The notes below the pieces were generated by a model, which saw nothing but the letters and a program-made list of their open reading frames with translations, searched no databases and had not been told where the DNA came from. A stretch of DNA of 64,000 nucleotides, from positions 10,944,001 to 11,008,000 of the forward strand of contig NC_133401.1 in NCBI RefSeq assembly GCF_047511655.1, written 5' to 3'. Below, piece by piece: positions 1 to 10,268 of the stretch. The translations under genes and the position numbers were made by a program. The first letter of the stretch is position 1. Every line of letters begins with the position of its first letter. The stretch comes from Castor canadensis (Eukaryota; Chordata; Mammalia; Rodentia; Castoridae).

Positions 1-491
1 TGGTTCATTTCTCCCCCCTGCCCCCACCCCCTCCCTTACCACCCACTCCACCCCCTCCCGCTCCCCTCCTCAATACCCAGCAGAAACTATTTTGCCCTTA
101 TCTCTAATTTTGTTGTAGAGAGAGTATAAGCAATAATAGGAAGGAACAAGGGGTTTTGCTGGTTGAGATAAGGATAGCTATACAGGGCATTGACTCACAT
201 TGATTTCCTGTGCGTGGGTGTACCTGCCTGGCTCAAAAGACCAAAAATCGTATGTTCTCCCTCATATGTGGACATTAGATCAAGGGCAAACACAACAAGG
301 GGATTGGACTATGAGCACATGATAAAAGCGAGAGCACACAAGGGAGGGGTGAGGATAGGTAAGACACCTAAAAAACTAGCTAGCATTTGTTGCCCTTAAT
401 GCAGAGAAACTAAAGCAGATACCTTAAAGCAACTGAGGCCAATAGGAAAAGGGGACCAGGAACTAGAGAAAAGGTTAGATCAAAAAGAATT
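1..491 (-). mobile_element. L1 3' end with 5' inversion (twin-priming structure)
   Basis: Bases 1-224 are the reverse complement of the L1 3' UTR seen at about 63,930-64,000 and 40,160-40,380 (C-rich tract, then ctatacagggcattgactca). Bases 225-491 are the sense version of the L1 stretch just upstream (compare 63,648-63,910). Read on the minus strand, the element is an inverted 5' piece followed by a normally oriented 3' end whose poly-A lies before base 1. In consensus order the two pieces abut with only about 10 bases missing between them. The short open frame at 190-399 is the L1 ORF2 tail and 3' UTR, not a gene. The copy is young and close to the one at the right edge of the window. Confidence 0.85.
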
Positions 492-1954
492 CTTGCTATT
501 TTAAATTCAGCTAGTTAGCAAACTTAAAATCAAGATATATAAAAGAGTATTCAATGAACAAGCAAGCTTGCTTCCACTCCATTTCCCATCTGTATGGTTG
601 CCACCACCCTATCCTTTTTTGTTACCTTCAAGAACTTCTGAATGAGAATAAGCAACTACATATAGATATACATAAGTGATCTTTCCCTTATAACAAAATT
701 TCTCAAGATACAGCTCAAATCCATTTTAAACTTTTAGCCCATTCTCATTACAATGCAACATTAGAAGAACTAACATCTGTGTTAACAGACAGATTATTGG
801 GCCAATAGTTACCAAAAACAATTGGTGACTTTACCCAGTTTCTAAAATTCTTTATAGCCCATTGGGCTTCACCATGCTCACCTAACTACTATGTATATAA
901 TGTATATTATGCAAATCCTAATGTCTTAGTATTGGTAGGTATCCCATCAAGTTTATCTGAACATTACATAGTCCTGGAATTATAAAAACCACAAATGAGA
1001 GAGAAAGAGAGAAGTAATAATGAAAGTTTAATGAGGAGTAAAAATTCTGGATAGTGAAATAGTGAAACTTTGTATGTTAAATTCAAGGTTAAATGAAATA
1101 GTGTAAAATATTTTGGAAAGTACAAAGTGCTCTATTAGAATAGGATATTATTAATGAAGAGAATAGATTCCACTTGAAAATGTTTCACAAGGTAAAATGT
1201 GTTATTTTATTTATACTTCCAACTGCGTTCTTGAAAAATCTACACCTGTCATCCCAAGACACTGGTACAAGCAGCAGAACAAACAAGGTCACTTGGGCTC
1301 CAACCCAGTAGAATTGTCTGATCTGATGTGAGTCACAGTTGGAACAAGAGGACAGGAATGTGAAGGAAAAATTGGCACCCTGAATACTAGTTGGTGTCCT
1401 GGCACAGACAGCAAGTGATGCAGAAGTTGTGAGAACCTCATGGATTAGACATCAGGTTGGCTGGACTGCCTTGTAGGAAGCAAAGGGACAGTCAATAAGG
1501 CAGTTCCATATCCAGCCAGCAGTATGCTCAATTCAAAATGAAGGGAGAGTTCAAGATAACAAGGAATCCTGTGCCAAGAAAAATGAGAGCTGTCGACGAG
1601 TTCTGGTAAATGATTAAAGGCCAATAGCATTCATGTGATGGGGCAGTGCAACCACCTAGATAGAACCTTGTTATGAAAATGTGTTATGTTCTCAACCAGC
1701 AATTAAAAACAGGATATTACTAAGAAATGATACAGAAAGCAAACTGAAAATACCTGGGGAGAGTTAAATTATATCAAGCTGGAGTCAGGGCATCATCCCC
1801 AAGTCTGTAAATTATCTCTGCAGCTAGTGTCTCAGATTATGGCAGAGCAGTTTCAATCCTAAATGAGTAAATTTGGGAAGAAGACATAGACTTAGGCTTC
1901 ACATTTCAGTATTTAGAAGAGAAACTTCCAAACTCCCAGTGGTAAACTATAATC
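492..1954. other. no recognised feature
   Basis: AT-rich unique-looking DNA. I see no coding signal, SINE or LTR that I can name; short open frames such as 1445-1630 look like chance. Confidence 0.5.
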
Positions 1955-1970
1955 AAGAGCAGATCTGGAA

Positions 1971-2060
1971 CTGTTGGAGTGGCTCAAGTGGTATAGTGCC
2001 TGACTAGCAAGCATGGGGCCCTGTGTTCAAACCCCAGTACCACACACACACACAAAATTA
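1971..2060 (+). mobile_element. ID-like tRNA-derived SINE, copy 1 of a double insertion
   Basis: It carries the A-box-like tggctcaagtggtatag and the B-box-like gttcaaaccccag and ends in a (CA)n/A-rich tail. It is flanked by copies of aagagcagatctgga at 1955 and aagagcagacctgga at 2061, so the insertion left a target-site duplication. Confidence 0.85.
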
Positions 2061-2076
2061 AAGAGCAGACCTGGAG

Positions 2077-2162
2077 TGGGCTAGAGGTGTAGCCAAAGTG
2101 GTAGAGTGCCTGCCTAGCAAGCATGAGGCCCTGAGTTCAAGCCCCAGAATACCACTAAATAA
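2077..2162 (+). mobile_element. ID-like tRNA-derived SINE, copy 2 at the same target site
   Basis: Second SINE in the same orientation, with ggtagagtgcctgcctagca and gttcaagccccag and an A-rich tail. Flanking copies of aagagcagacctggag lie at 2061-2076 and 2163-2178. The sequence before this SINE is therefore both the 3' TSD of copy 1 and the 5' TSD of copy 2. Confidence 0.85.
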
Positions 2163-2178
2163 AAGAGCAGACCTGGAG

Positions 2179-2689
2179 TACAGGCCAGGCTACAGACAGC
2201 AATCAAAAGTGAATCACTGTGCATGAAGATCAGCATATTATGTAGAAGTAAGCTGTGAGAAACAAACAAGAAAGGAAGAGAGGCAGGGAAGGGAAAATAT
2301 CAACTGCTATTACTTCATGTGCTCATGTAGCTTGAAATAAACAGAAAATGCTATATTTTAGCTATAAATTACAGCATACCAAAACCACTCATTTATAGGG
2401 AAGTTCCTTCAAAATAGTTCATTCATCATATGTAGTCCTGATCCATAAACTCACTTGGATTTTTAAGAAGGCTGCAGCATTCTTCAAACTCAGTCTTAAA
2501 TCCAAAATTTGGTGGCACTATCACAGAGGCCTCTGGATTGTAGGAGTGACAGGAGAGTTGGGGAAAGGGAAACCAAGCAAGAAGGATTGTTGACCCTCCT
2601 CTACTTCTTCAATCATAAAACTGTTGTTTTCATCTGTCTTATCTAGCAGGGATTCAAGCAAGATTTCATTTGTACTGATGAAGTGGGAA
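2179..2689. other. no recognised feature
   Basis: Unique-looking DNA; nothing supported. Confidence 0.5.
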
Positions 2690-2880
2690 AAGCAGGGCAA
2701 AAGCTAAGTTTGAATCCTGCACTGATCTTTACTAGCTCTGTGACTTGGGAAAACTTCCTAATCTGAATCTTAGTTTCCTCTTTTAAAATGGGTAGAACAG
2801 TATTTACAAGACTGTTGAAAGAAGTAGATAAAGTACACACAAGCACACTTTAATGCCCACATCAGGCATTAGTTAAATGT
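2690..2880 (+). repeat. MIR SINE (ancient)
   Basis: It has the MIR core pattern in order: gtttgaatcctgcactgat, tagctctgtgacttggg, ttagtttcctc, aaaatgggtagaacagta, then the 3' region ending near ggcattagttaaatg. Diverged, as expected for this family. Confidence 0.75.
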
Positions 2881-4177
2881 CAGTTCCTTTTTGGAAAAAT
2901 ATAGGGAAATATATAACAAAACTGTTTATGATGTACATATATGCCATTTTGTATACACATATATATATAAGTATTATATATAATCAGTCATACAAACTGT
3001 AGTATGCATAGCTTACAGTTATGCAAAAAAGATATATATTAAAGAATTTGGAGGTTCACTTGCTTCAGCATTTCTGGACTGTGACTGCTCTAAAAATTGT
3101 TAGCACAAGTCCTCAGCAATTATCTACTTGCTGTTCCTCCTCTATATTTTTCAGCAGATATCATCAATAGTTTTCATTAGCTGTCCAGAGATATTTTTCA
3201 AAATATCTGATAAACTTGGATTTATAAAGGCTGTCAGTTCATAAGAGCATCCAACCTAAAGAGCAGTTTGTTAAAAAAATTTTGATAGTGAAAATATATT
3301 TATTTTTAATACAATGGCAGTCAGCAATATACTGGTGTTGATGTTTCAAAGAAAGGAAAGAAATTAAGATATTCCATGATAAGCTTGCATTGCCTGTTCA
3401 AGAAATTCTAAAGGAAATACTCCATTGTTCAAAATTATGGCTTGGGGAGTGGAGGTTTTTCATGATAAAAATATAATATTTGTTGTCTCAACCTTGATAA
3501 TCTGTAAAGGATGGAATTTTAAAAGCCTATCAATATCAATAATAAATGCTTGCCTCTCTTTGAATTTAATATTGATTATAACCAGTGTAAGAAATTGTTG
3601 AATCAATTAGCTTGAAGAAATGTATATCAAAATGTTCATGAAAAAATAATTTCTAGTTCTTTTCTTCTTACTTTATAGAGCTTCTCTAAATGATTTCTTA
3701 AATGCAGAGAAATAAAAGCTATGTTCACAACTCTGGAGAGATTCCAAATTCAGCAGTGGCAAAAATGTCTAAGTTCTACAGCTAGCTGACCAGCCACGCA
3801 GCATGGGAATAAACATTGGATAGGTCTTCACTTATGCACAGATTTCTCAGGGAGCTGAAGAAAGACAATGTTAGCAAGAAATAAATCTTATTTGCACTTT
3901 ATTGAAAATCTGTATCTACATCAAGAAAGAGAAGTTATATCAACTGGAACAGTAAAGAGCTGTCCAACTGTTTAACTAAAAAATGTCTTAGTATCCCTTG
4001 GAAGATAGACTTTCTATCCAGACTCCAAAATCATTGAAGTGTAACAAAAGGAGGTTAAGTGATTCGTTAGCCCTAGAAAACAGATAACTTCCATGTCATC
4101 CCACACACTACATGAACCCATGGCAATTTTTATATGCCAAATTGCTCAAGATTTTAAAGCATGAGTTTTCTACAAAC
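2881..4177. other. no recognised gene; AT-rich DNA
   Basis: Contains a short imperfect (TA)n run near 2955-2990. Otherwise AT-rich DNA with no feature I can name. Confidence 0.5.
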
Positions 4178-4302
4178 ATGCAATGGGGTAGAAAGATGGG
4201 GTAGAGCATGCTCTGGGATCCTCCTCTTTGTTTGGCCAGTGGGCAGCCACCCCATGGCAATCAGGGACTCTCTGCTCACTTTCCACTCCATCCCCTCCTT
4301 CC

Positions 4303-4384
4303 CTTCATGGTTACCACGGCAACTCTGGCGCACAGTGATTACAGCTTGCAGCAGTTAGAGACTTCATGATTACCATAGCAACTC
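4303..4384 (+). promoter_or_regulatory. tandem RFX X-box-like sites in LTR U3
   Basis: Two 23 bp direct repeats 59 bp apart each hold an X-box-like palindrome. The first (4310-4323) is gttaccacggcaac, matching GTNRCC-N2-RGYAAC exactly. The second (4369-4382) is attaccatagcaac, with one half-site weakened. Binding is inferred from the motif only. Confidence 0.5.
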
Positions 4385-4506
4385 CTGCTGACAGGCAATG
4401 GGTCCTGACCTATCCTACAGATCCATATTACCCTGAGCTCCTCCCCACCAAACCTTGACCTATCCCGATGCCCCATAATGCCTTAAGGTCTTGACTTCAC
4501 CCAAAC

Positions 4507-4513
4507 TATAAAA
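4507..4513 (+). promoter_or_regulatory. TATA box of LTR
   Basis: tataaaa in a GC-richer context, correctly placed between the U3-like repeats and the AATAAA. Confidence 0.55.
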
Positions 4514-4593
4514 ACTGGGCTGCCATTTCTCCAGCGCGACTTCTCTGGCCCTGCTCTTTGGGGACAGTGAACCTCACCCGAGAGTGTGCTCTC

Positions 4594-4599
4594 AATAAA
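4594..4599 (+). terminator. poly-A signal of LTR
   Basis: AATAAA within tctcaataaagcctgct, the usual R-region position, about 80 bases after the TATA box. Confidence 0.55.
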
Positions 4600-4668
4600 G
4601 CCTGCTTAAAGCCTACTTGCTTTGTTATTTGGCTCCAATTTGGCCTTCCCATCAGCGTCGACCTAACA

Positions 4669-6000
4669 CTCTTTACTAGCTTTTGTCCATTTGTCAATCT
4701 CAATTTTGTTTAACTAACTTTCCTGTTAGAAACAAAACCTGTCTTTTAGACAGCCAAGTGTGCTGTTCTCTCCAGGAGCCCTCTACTCTTTACCACTTAG
4801 TCTGCCACTCACAACAGGAACACATACCCCTTCTTGGGATCTTCTTCATACTTTAAACTAAGAGGTGAGGCTCACTATCACCCAAGGCCAAGTTGCTGCT
4901 ATTTTAAGAATAGGTAAAGATGCAACACTTGCCTGTGCACTGGAGCAGACAGGCCCCTTCCACCCACTGAAGCCACTGCAATTGTTCTCCATGGAGAACA
5001 AGCTGGTAATTCCTTCTGGAGCCATATCAGTTATCATCCAATATTTAATTACCAAATGATGTGTCCTGAAACTTTCAATCAACAATAAAGAGACTACTAA
5101 GAAAGGTCAGGCAAAGGAATCTCCCTGAGCCACATGGATACAAGATGGCGTTTTTCTTATCTGTCTATGATAAGCTAATTACAGATAGGTCAAAAAAGGC
5201 GTGTGCTTATATAAGCCAGAGGGCTTCTATAAAGCCAGAGCTTAAATGTTAGCATGTCAAAGGGGGGGAACATTGCCATTTAAAGCAACATACTTATAAT
5301 AACAAAATAAAAAAAAACCTTATGAGAAATAGCACTTCTTAAACAAGTTAAGTATAAAAATTACCAAAAAACCTAGTCACAACCAGAATCTTTGGAGTAG
5401 TTTCTAATATGGGATGGATAATGCATTCTCCAGATTGTCTACCTTAAGTATGCTTTAGAAACAAAATTTACTTGGTATTTTTACAAACCCAGCCTACATT
5501 CCTTAGGTTGATTTCTGTGTTAATTTTACATTACTCATCATTGTACTGCTACAGCTAAATCAACTTAAGTATAAGTTTATGTGCTGTTACTCGAAATATA
5601 TACAAATAGCAACATCTATGGATACCTAGAAAGGAGTTTGTTGTTGTTGCTTAGTGAGGAAGGCAATAATATTCCAATGAATGGCACTGGGCAAATACAC
5701 ATAACAAACATTTATACAAGCCATCGGATACCCATCATTTTCTCACTAGATTAACACCCGTCTCCTTACATTAGCTTCTACAGAGTGTCAGATGTTACAA
5801 TTTGTATGAAGATTAAATGATTTTAGGCAAAATTAAAAATCTATCTACAAAGAAAACAGTCAAATCTGTAGTGTCTTTCTGTAGCAGGTTCTCTTCCTTG
5901 GTGGTAAAATCCCTAAGCATAAATCCTGGGCTACTATTTTTTAACACTTAAAAATTGTACCTTGAAAGTTCTGCCATCTACACAAAGTGAATGGACACAA
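4669..6000. other. no firm feature; possible degraded LTR near 5070-5260
   Basis: The stretch around 5135-5260 contains acaagatggcg, a tatataagcc TATA-like string and tandem aagccagag motifs, which recall an LTR promoter, but no boundaries are visible. The open frames at 4858-5085 (both strands) have no family I recognise. Part of 5700-6300 may be 3' UTR of the CLIC4 retrocopy to the right. Confidence 0.3.
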
Positions 6001-6301
6001 TGGTGAGGACTCCGGAGAGGTGGCCAATGGCCTCTCCCAAGAAGTTTGTCACAAAGTGTCTCCAATGAAAGGAGGGAGGACATGGGCAGGGGAGGTAGGC
6101 GGGCTGGAAGGTCTTCAGAATAATATTGCTTAGGAGTGTAGGTTTCAAGATAACTACTATAACCTTGTCTATCCTGATCCTAATCTTGAATTACTGCTTG
6201 TTTATGCAAAATACATTTCTGCTTTATATAGAAACAGAGCTGTCTGTTAGAAAAGCATATTCTCAGGGGAAATCTGAAGATGTCTCTCTGGCAAGTGCTA
6301 T

Positions 6302-7046
6302 TTACTTGGTGAGTCTTTTGGCAATATCACTGTATGCAACTTCAACCTCCTTGTGGCTGAGACAGTTGTTGTTGAACTCATCCCTGTGGCAGGCATTGGT
6401 CAGGTATCTCCAGATGCCAGTCACTCCTTTTGGAATGTTAAAGTTGCATTTTTTGGTCACTACCTAGACAATGTGCAGTTTGGGCAGTCGGTCGCATCAG
6501 CTAATGTCATTTCACTGTCATGACAGTGAAATGACATCTAAAAATTTACATGTAGAATACTTAATGTCCTCCATACTGTTCTCATCAATTTCAGCAGAGA
6601 GGGGAGAAGCCAGATATTTTTCCAATTTCTGGAGTGTTTTCAAGAGACCCTTCTCCAGCACCTCATTTGCCTCTGGACTTGAGCTCTTGATGTAAGCAGA
6701 GTATTTGGCAAAGATGTCCACTCCAGCATATTTGATTCTGTCTGTTTTGGTGAAAGCTTTAAGTACCTAGGGGGACATAGATTTCTTCAAGAAATTCCTA
6801 AATCGTATTTACATCCATTTTGTCTTCACTGTTGAAAGTTATAAATGGAGGGGTCCCGGGAACCAAGTTCTGCAGGTCTGCAGACTTCCTTTTCAGGTCA
6901 ACGGTGTGACACTAAGTACAACTCCTTTGAACCAAAGAATCATGAAGAGCCTTTGGGGAAAAGGGCAGTTTCCTGTGCTTTCACCATCACTGCCAGCCTT
7001 GACGAAGAGTTCTCCTTCAGCCGTTTCACTGCATCAACAATGCCAT
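6302..7046 (-). pseudogene. CLIC4: CLIC4 processed pseudogene
   Basis: The minus strand carries an intronless, broken copy of chloride intracellular channel 4, a glutaredoxin/GST-fold protein. The ATG equivalent is at 7046-7044 and is followed by a deletion of about 24 bases in the N-terminal codons. Next come the redox-site region ([13 protein letters not shown], then [14 protein letters not shown]), the joint-loop and acidic region [17 protein letters not shown] (in the 6518-6721 frame), and the C-terminus [15 protein letters not shown] through DIAKRLTK, with the stop at 6302-6304. DENSMEDIK and its neighbourhood separate CLIC4 from CLIC1 and CLIC5. Several stops and frameshifts and a 34 bp palindrome break the frame. 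GC-rich sequence to about 7230 looks like 5' UTR, and 3' UTR probably continues below 6300. The absence of introns implies L1-mediated retrocopying. Confidence 0.9.
6504..6537. repeat. 34 bp perfect palindrome inside the CLIC4 pseudogene
   Basis: Left arm atgtcatttcactgtca (6504-6520) is followed at once by its exact reverse complement (6521-6537), with no loop. One arm corresponds to normal CLIC4 sequence (the GNEMTL codons); the other is an inverted copy of it that replaces or adds to the parent sequence. Confidence 0.9.
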
Positions 7047-7230
7047 GGCCACTCTGGCTGGGCTCTGAGACCATGGCTCTGCTTCTGGTTCTGGTCCAGA
7101 GCTGCTCTGGCTGCCTGCGCCTCCGGCTACCTGCGCTGTGCTTGCTGGACAGTCCAAGCATGGAGCTGGCCATGGCCTCAGCCCTTCACTCCACCTCATT
7201 TCCCATGTGTGACCCTAAAAAGCCTTTTAA

Positions 7231-7524
7231 AGAAGGAAATCACCAACTGAGATTAAAAAGAACTGTACAGTGGATTCCCACAACAGCCTCCTGTACCACT
7301 GAAGAAAAGCACAGAGATGCAGTAGCCTGATCAAACCCATACAGTTATCAACTAGCAGAACCCCCAGTGGGCTGTCGCAGCTACTGAAAGCTTCCCAGGC
7401 TGATGGCTCATGTTGCATATGACATGGACAACACTGGCAGGGAAGAGCTAATGGAAAGTCCCTAGGAACACTACTCCCAATTTAATGTTATAAGGGTCAC
7501 AGAAACCTATGACAATAAACACTA
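7231..7524. other. no recognised feature
   Basis: Nothing supported; it follows the 5' end of the CLIC4 retrocopy. Confidence 0.4.
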
Positions 7525-7650
7525 ACTGCAAAATACAAACTGAAATGCCTACAGAAATTTTTACCATCTTAATTCTACCATTTATCAACTGTGTGATGTT
7601 GGGCAAGTTACCCAAATAAAGCTCATATTTGAAATAGGTGCAAATGTTTA
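7525..7650 (+). repeat. MIR fragment
   Basis: The core accatttatcaactgtgtga then ttgggcaagttac matches the MIR core region. Ends are indistinct. Confidence 0.6.
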
Positions 7651-7804
7651 GAACAAGTGCTAATCCTGCCTTAACACCTTGTAATGAATGATATCTCTTC
7701 TGAATATTCTTACCAGAAATCATAACCTCAGTCTCATTTTACATAGTATCAGAGACATTTTACACAATAAGTGACCAGTATTATTTAAAGGTGCCAAGGT
7801 TATG

Positions 7805-8190
7805 AAAAACTGAGAATGACTGAGACTGGCAAACACATAGCAACTAAATGCCATGTGGGATCCTGGATTTGGTCCTGGAACAGGAAAATTGACTAGTGCA
7901 AAATGGGTGAAATTTGAATTATATCTTTAGCTAAATTAATAGAAATGTACAAATGTTTACTCACTTGTTTATTTATTGAAGTTCTAGGGATTGAACCTAG
8001 AGCCTCACACATGCTAGGCAAAGGCTAGAGCATTGAGTTACATTTCCAGCCCTAATTTTTTGGTTTTGATAATTCTGTTACAACTATGCAAGACAAAGCT
8101 TGGTGAAGGATGTAATGAATTCCAGGGCTTAACTGTGCAACTTTATAAATCTGAAATTATTATAAAATAAAAATAGTTTTTAATTTTAAA
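7805..8190 (+). repeat. ancient L1M-type 3' UTR, split by a SINE
   Basis: The left part has actaaatgccatgtgggatc and gaaatttgaattatatct; the right part has ttttgataattctgtt and ends with aaatctgaaattattataaa and an A-rich tail. I recognise this order from mammalian L1M 3' ends. The related stretch at 40,840-41,130 supports it. A minus-strand SINE (7966-8053) interrupts it. Confidence 0.55.
7966..8053 (-). mobile_element. ID-like SINE
   Basis: Reverse-complement tRNA-derived SINE: T-rich tail, gggattgaacctagagcc, catgctaggcaaaggctaga, ending ttccagccct. Confidence 0.75.
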
Positions 8191-8699
8191 AGTCTTATAC
8201 TAAAAACAAAATACAAGGTCAGAAAATTAATATAGTATCTTTTTTTGTAAACATGATTCTTTCATCTAACAGCTCTACTTAGCAATCACTAACAGCAGAA
8301 GTAGTATGTGAACATTGGTCAAACCTAGGCTGAGGATGGCTGATAGCAAAGCATGTTGTTCAATTGCATTATAATGTGGACATTTTATACTTAACTGAAT
8401 GATAATACATGTTCTTCCTAAATATTCCTGCAAAAGTCTACTAACCAAAAATATTTCACTCTTCACCCAGTATTATCATGAATTAGCCCTTAGGAAGTAT
8501 GAATGCTGTGTTTGATCAGTGATGACAGGCTTAAATTTCCTTAATACCATCAGCATTTAAACATATCAAGCACATCAGATTTTCATTTCTCTGACTGACT
8601 ACTCTTATCTCATCAGATTTCAACAGTTTTCTGTCAAATGACACCTGACAAAATAAACCATTTTCATATGAATTGGAGACACCTAACAATGAGTATGGT
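8191..8699. other. no recognised feature
   Basis: AT-rich DNA; nothing supported. Confidence 0.5.
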
Positions 8700-8786
8700 G
8701 GGGTGCTCTGCTCTCCCCACCACCAAAACCCAGGGCCTCTCACATGCTATGCAAGTGTTCTACCACTGGGCTACACCCCTAGCCCC
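8700..8786 (-). mobile_element. ID-like SINE
   Basis: Reverse-complement tRNA-derived SINE: ccagggcctctcacatgct, gcaagtgttctaccactggg, cccctagcccc. Confidence 0.75.
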
Positions 8787-10268
8787 TTTCTCCCTATTTT
8801 GAACTTGAGTCTATATCTAGCCTTGAGGAGCAAAAACCTGCATTTGAGATAAGTAAAGATTGCTAATGCCACTCTTCCTACCCACCATGTTTTTTTTTAA
8901 TATTCCAAACATTAAAACAGCTTAATGTAATGTTCACAGTACACTAATCAGTCACATTTCTAACAAAGCACTGCCATGGCTCATCCATTTCTTCCACTTC
9001 AAGGGACGAGTGACAGCCAAAACCAGCAAAGCATATCTTACCTATTTCATGGTTGTGATAAAATCACCCATATGATAAATATACATTTTTTCTATTATTT
9101 GTTTTCTACAAAGGTTATGCAATATCATGAAAATGTCTAATGCATCTGGTTTAAGAATCCAATTCTTCACATATTTCTGCATCTATTCACAAAATCCCTT
9201 TAACTTCAAAGGAAGCTTTTCAAGGGAAAAGAAGATACAGGAAAAGTAACCATACATTTTCAGTAGCCCTTTTCTAAGGCCATTTTAATAATGGCAATAT
9301 AGGACAAAAAATACCCCTCTCAGAAACCTAAATACCACAAACAGTATCAATGACTACAGGTTTGTATGGAGATTTATGCATTCAATTTTTCCTGGTTATA
9401 AAAATGATATATCTTCAACTTAAAACATGTAAAAAATAATGCTGAAACAAAATGTAAATTATTTTAATCCATTATTTAGGAAGTACAAAGCACAACAAAA
9501 AAGTTAAGAATGGTTGTTTCCTTTTGGTCTTCTTTACTGTGTATATACTTTCATATAAATAGAATATTGTAATCATGCTATGAATGCAATTTCAAAATCT
9601 TTTTCCATTAATCATGTAAAAAACTGCATAAGTCTTTCAAGTCATCATTTTAATTACCAAAATTATATGGAGTTTTGCACTTCAGAAAAACATATTCCCA
9701 CATTTAATTCTTACTATACGTAAAGCTAAATGTTCTGCAAATTCTACGTCTTAAAACAATCTAGATTAACAGTAGATTAAGTTTAAGAATAACCCTATTT
9801 ATAAATGCTGCTGAAACAATATTAAATGTTTAAGAAATTTTCCTTTAGCATTTATAAAGACTTAGAATCTATTCTTTCCATTTTCCCTAGTACCTATAAT
9901 ATCTTGCAGAGTAAGCACATCTTTTACATGTTAATGATTTTAATGAATTCCACAACTTATGGTCAAAAACTGACATGCTTTTAGTCAGAAGAAACAATTG
10001 ACAGCAGAGAAGACTAGAACACCAGGACCTATGAAAAATAAACCAATTCTATCTCCTTTTGTATTTTTCACAATAACATCCTGGTATTGGGGGGGAAATG
10101 ACCAAAAAACTATGATCTTCTACTCATCTAAGAGAGTCAGTATATGGGTATTTAGCTGATTTAAATAAAGGTTTTTCATAATACTAACCACAAATCTTCA
10201 GAAAGAGATTATATGTTAGTGATGTATCATTAAAGAAAACTTATAACACACTTTTGAGATGTTTCCAT
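8787..10268. other. no recognised feature
   Basis: About 1.5 kb of AT-rich, unique-looking DNA with no motif, gene or repeat that I can name. Confidence 0.5.

Larger units (their letters stand above)
4178..4668 (+). mobile_element. solitary ERV LTR
   Basis: The stretch has the order of a retroviral LTR: a U3-like part with direct repeats (4303-4325 and 4362-4384), a TATA box (tataaaa, 4507-4513), a start-site region, an AATAAA (4594-4599) about 80 bases after it, and a U5-like end finishing in ctaaca near 4668. No gag, pol or env-like frame flanks it, so it is a solo LTR. The class I (gamma-like) assignment is a guess. Exact ends and target duplication are not resolved. Confidence 0.6.

Noticed and set aside
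1971-2060. Possible tRNA gene
   Set aside because: A- and B-box-like strings are present here and in many other places, but no cloverleaf can be closed and the tails are A-rich with TSDs, so these are tRNA-derived SINEs.
4858-5085. Mirror open frames on both strands that might be a small gene
   Set aside because: No recognised family, no start-context or splice evidence, and equal openness on both strands suggests chance.
5135-5260. Second LTR promoter
   Set aside because: TATA-like and repeat motifs are present but no LTR ends, poly-A signal order or flanking duplication can be seen; kept only as a weak remark.
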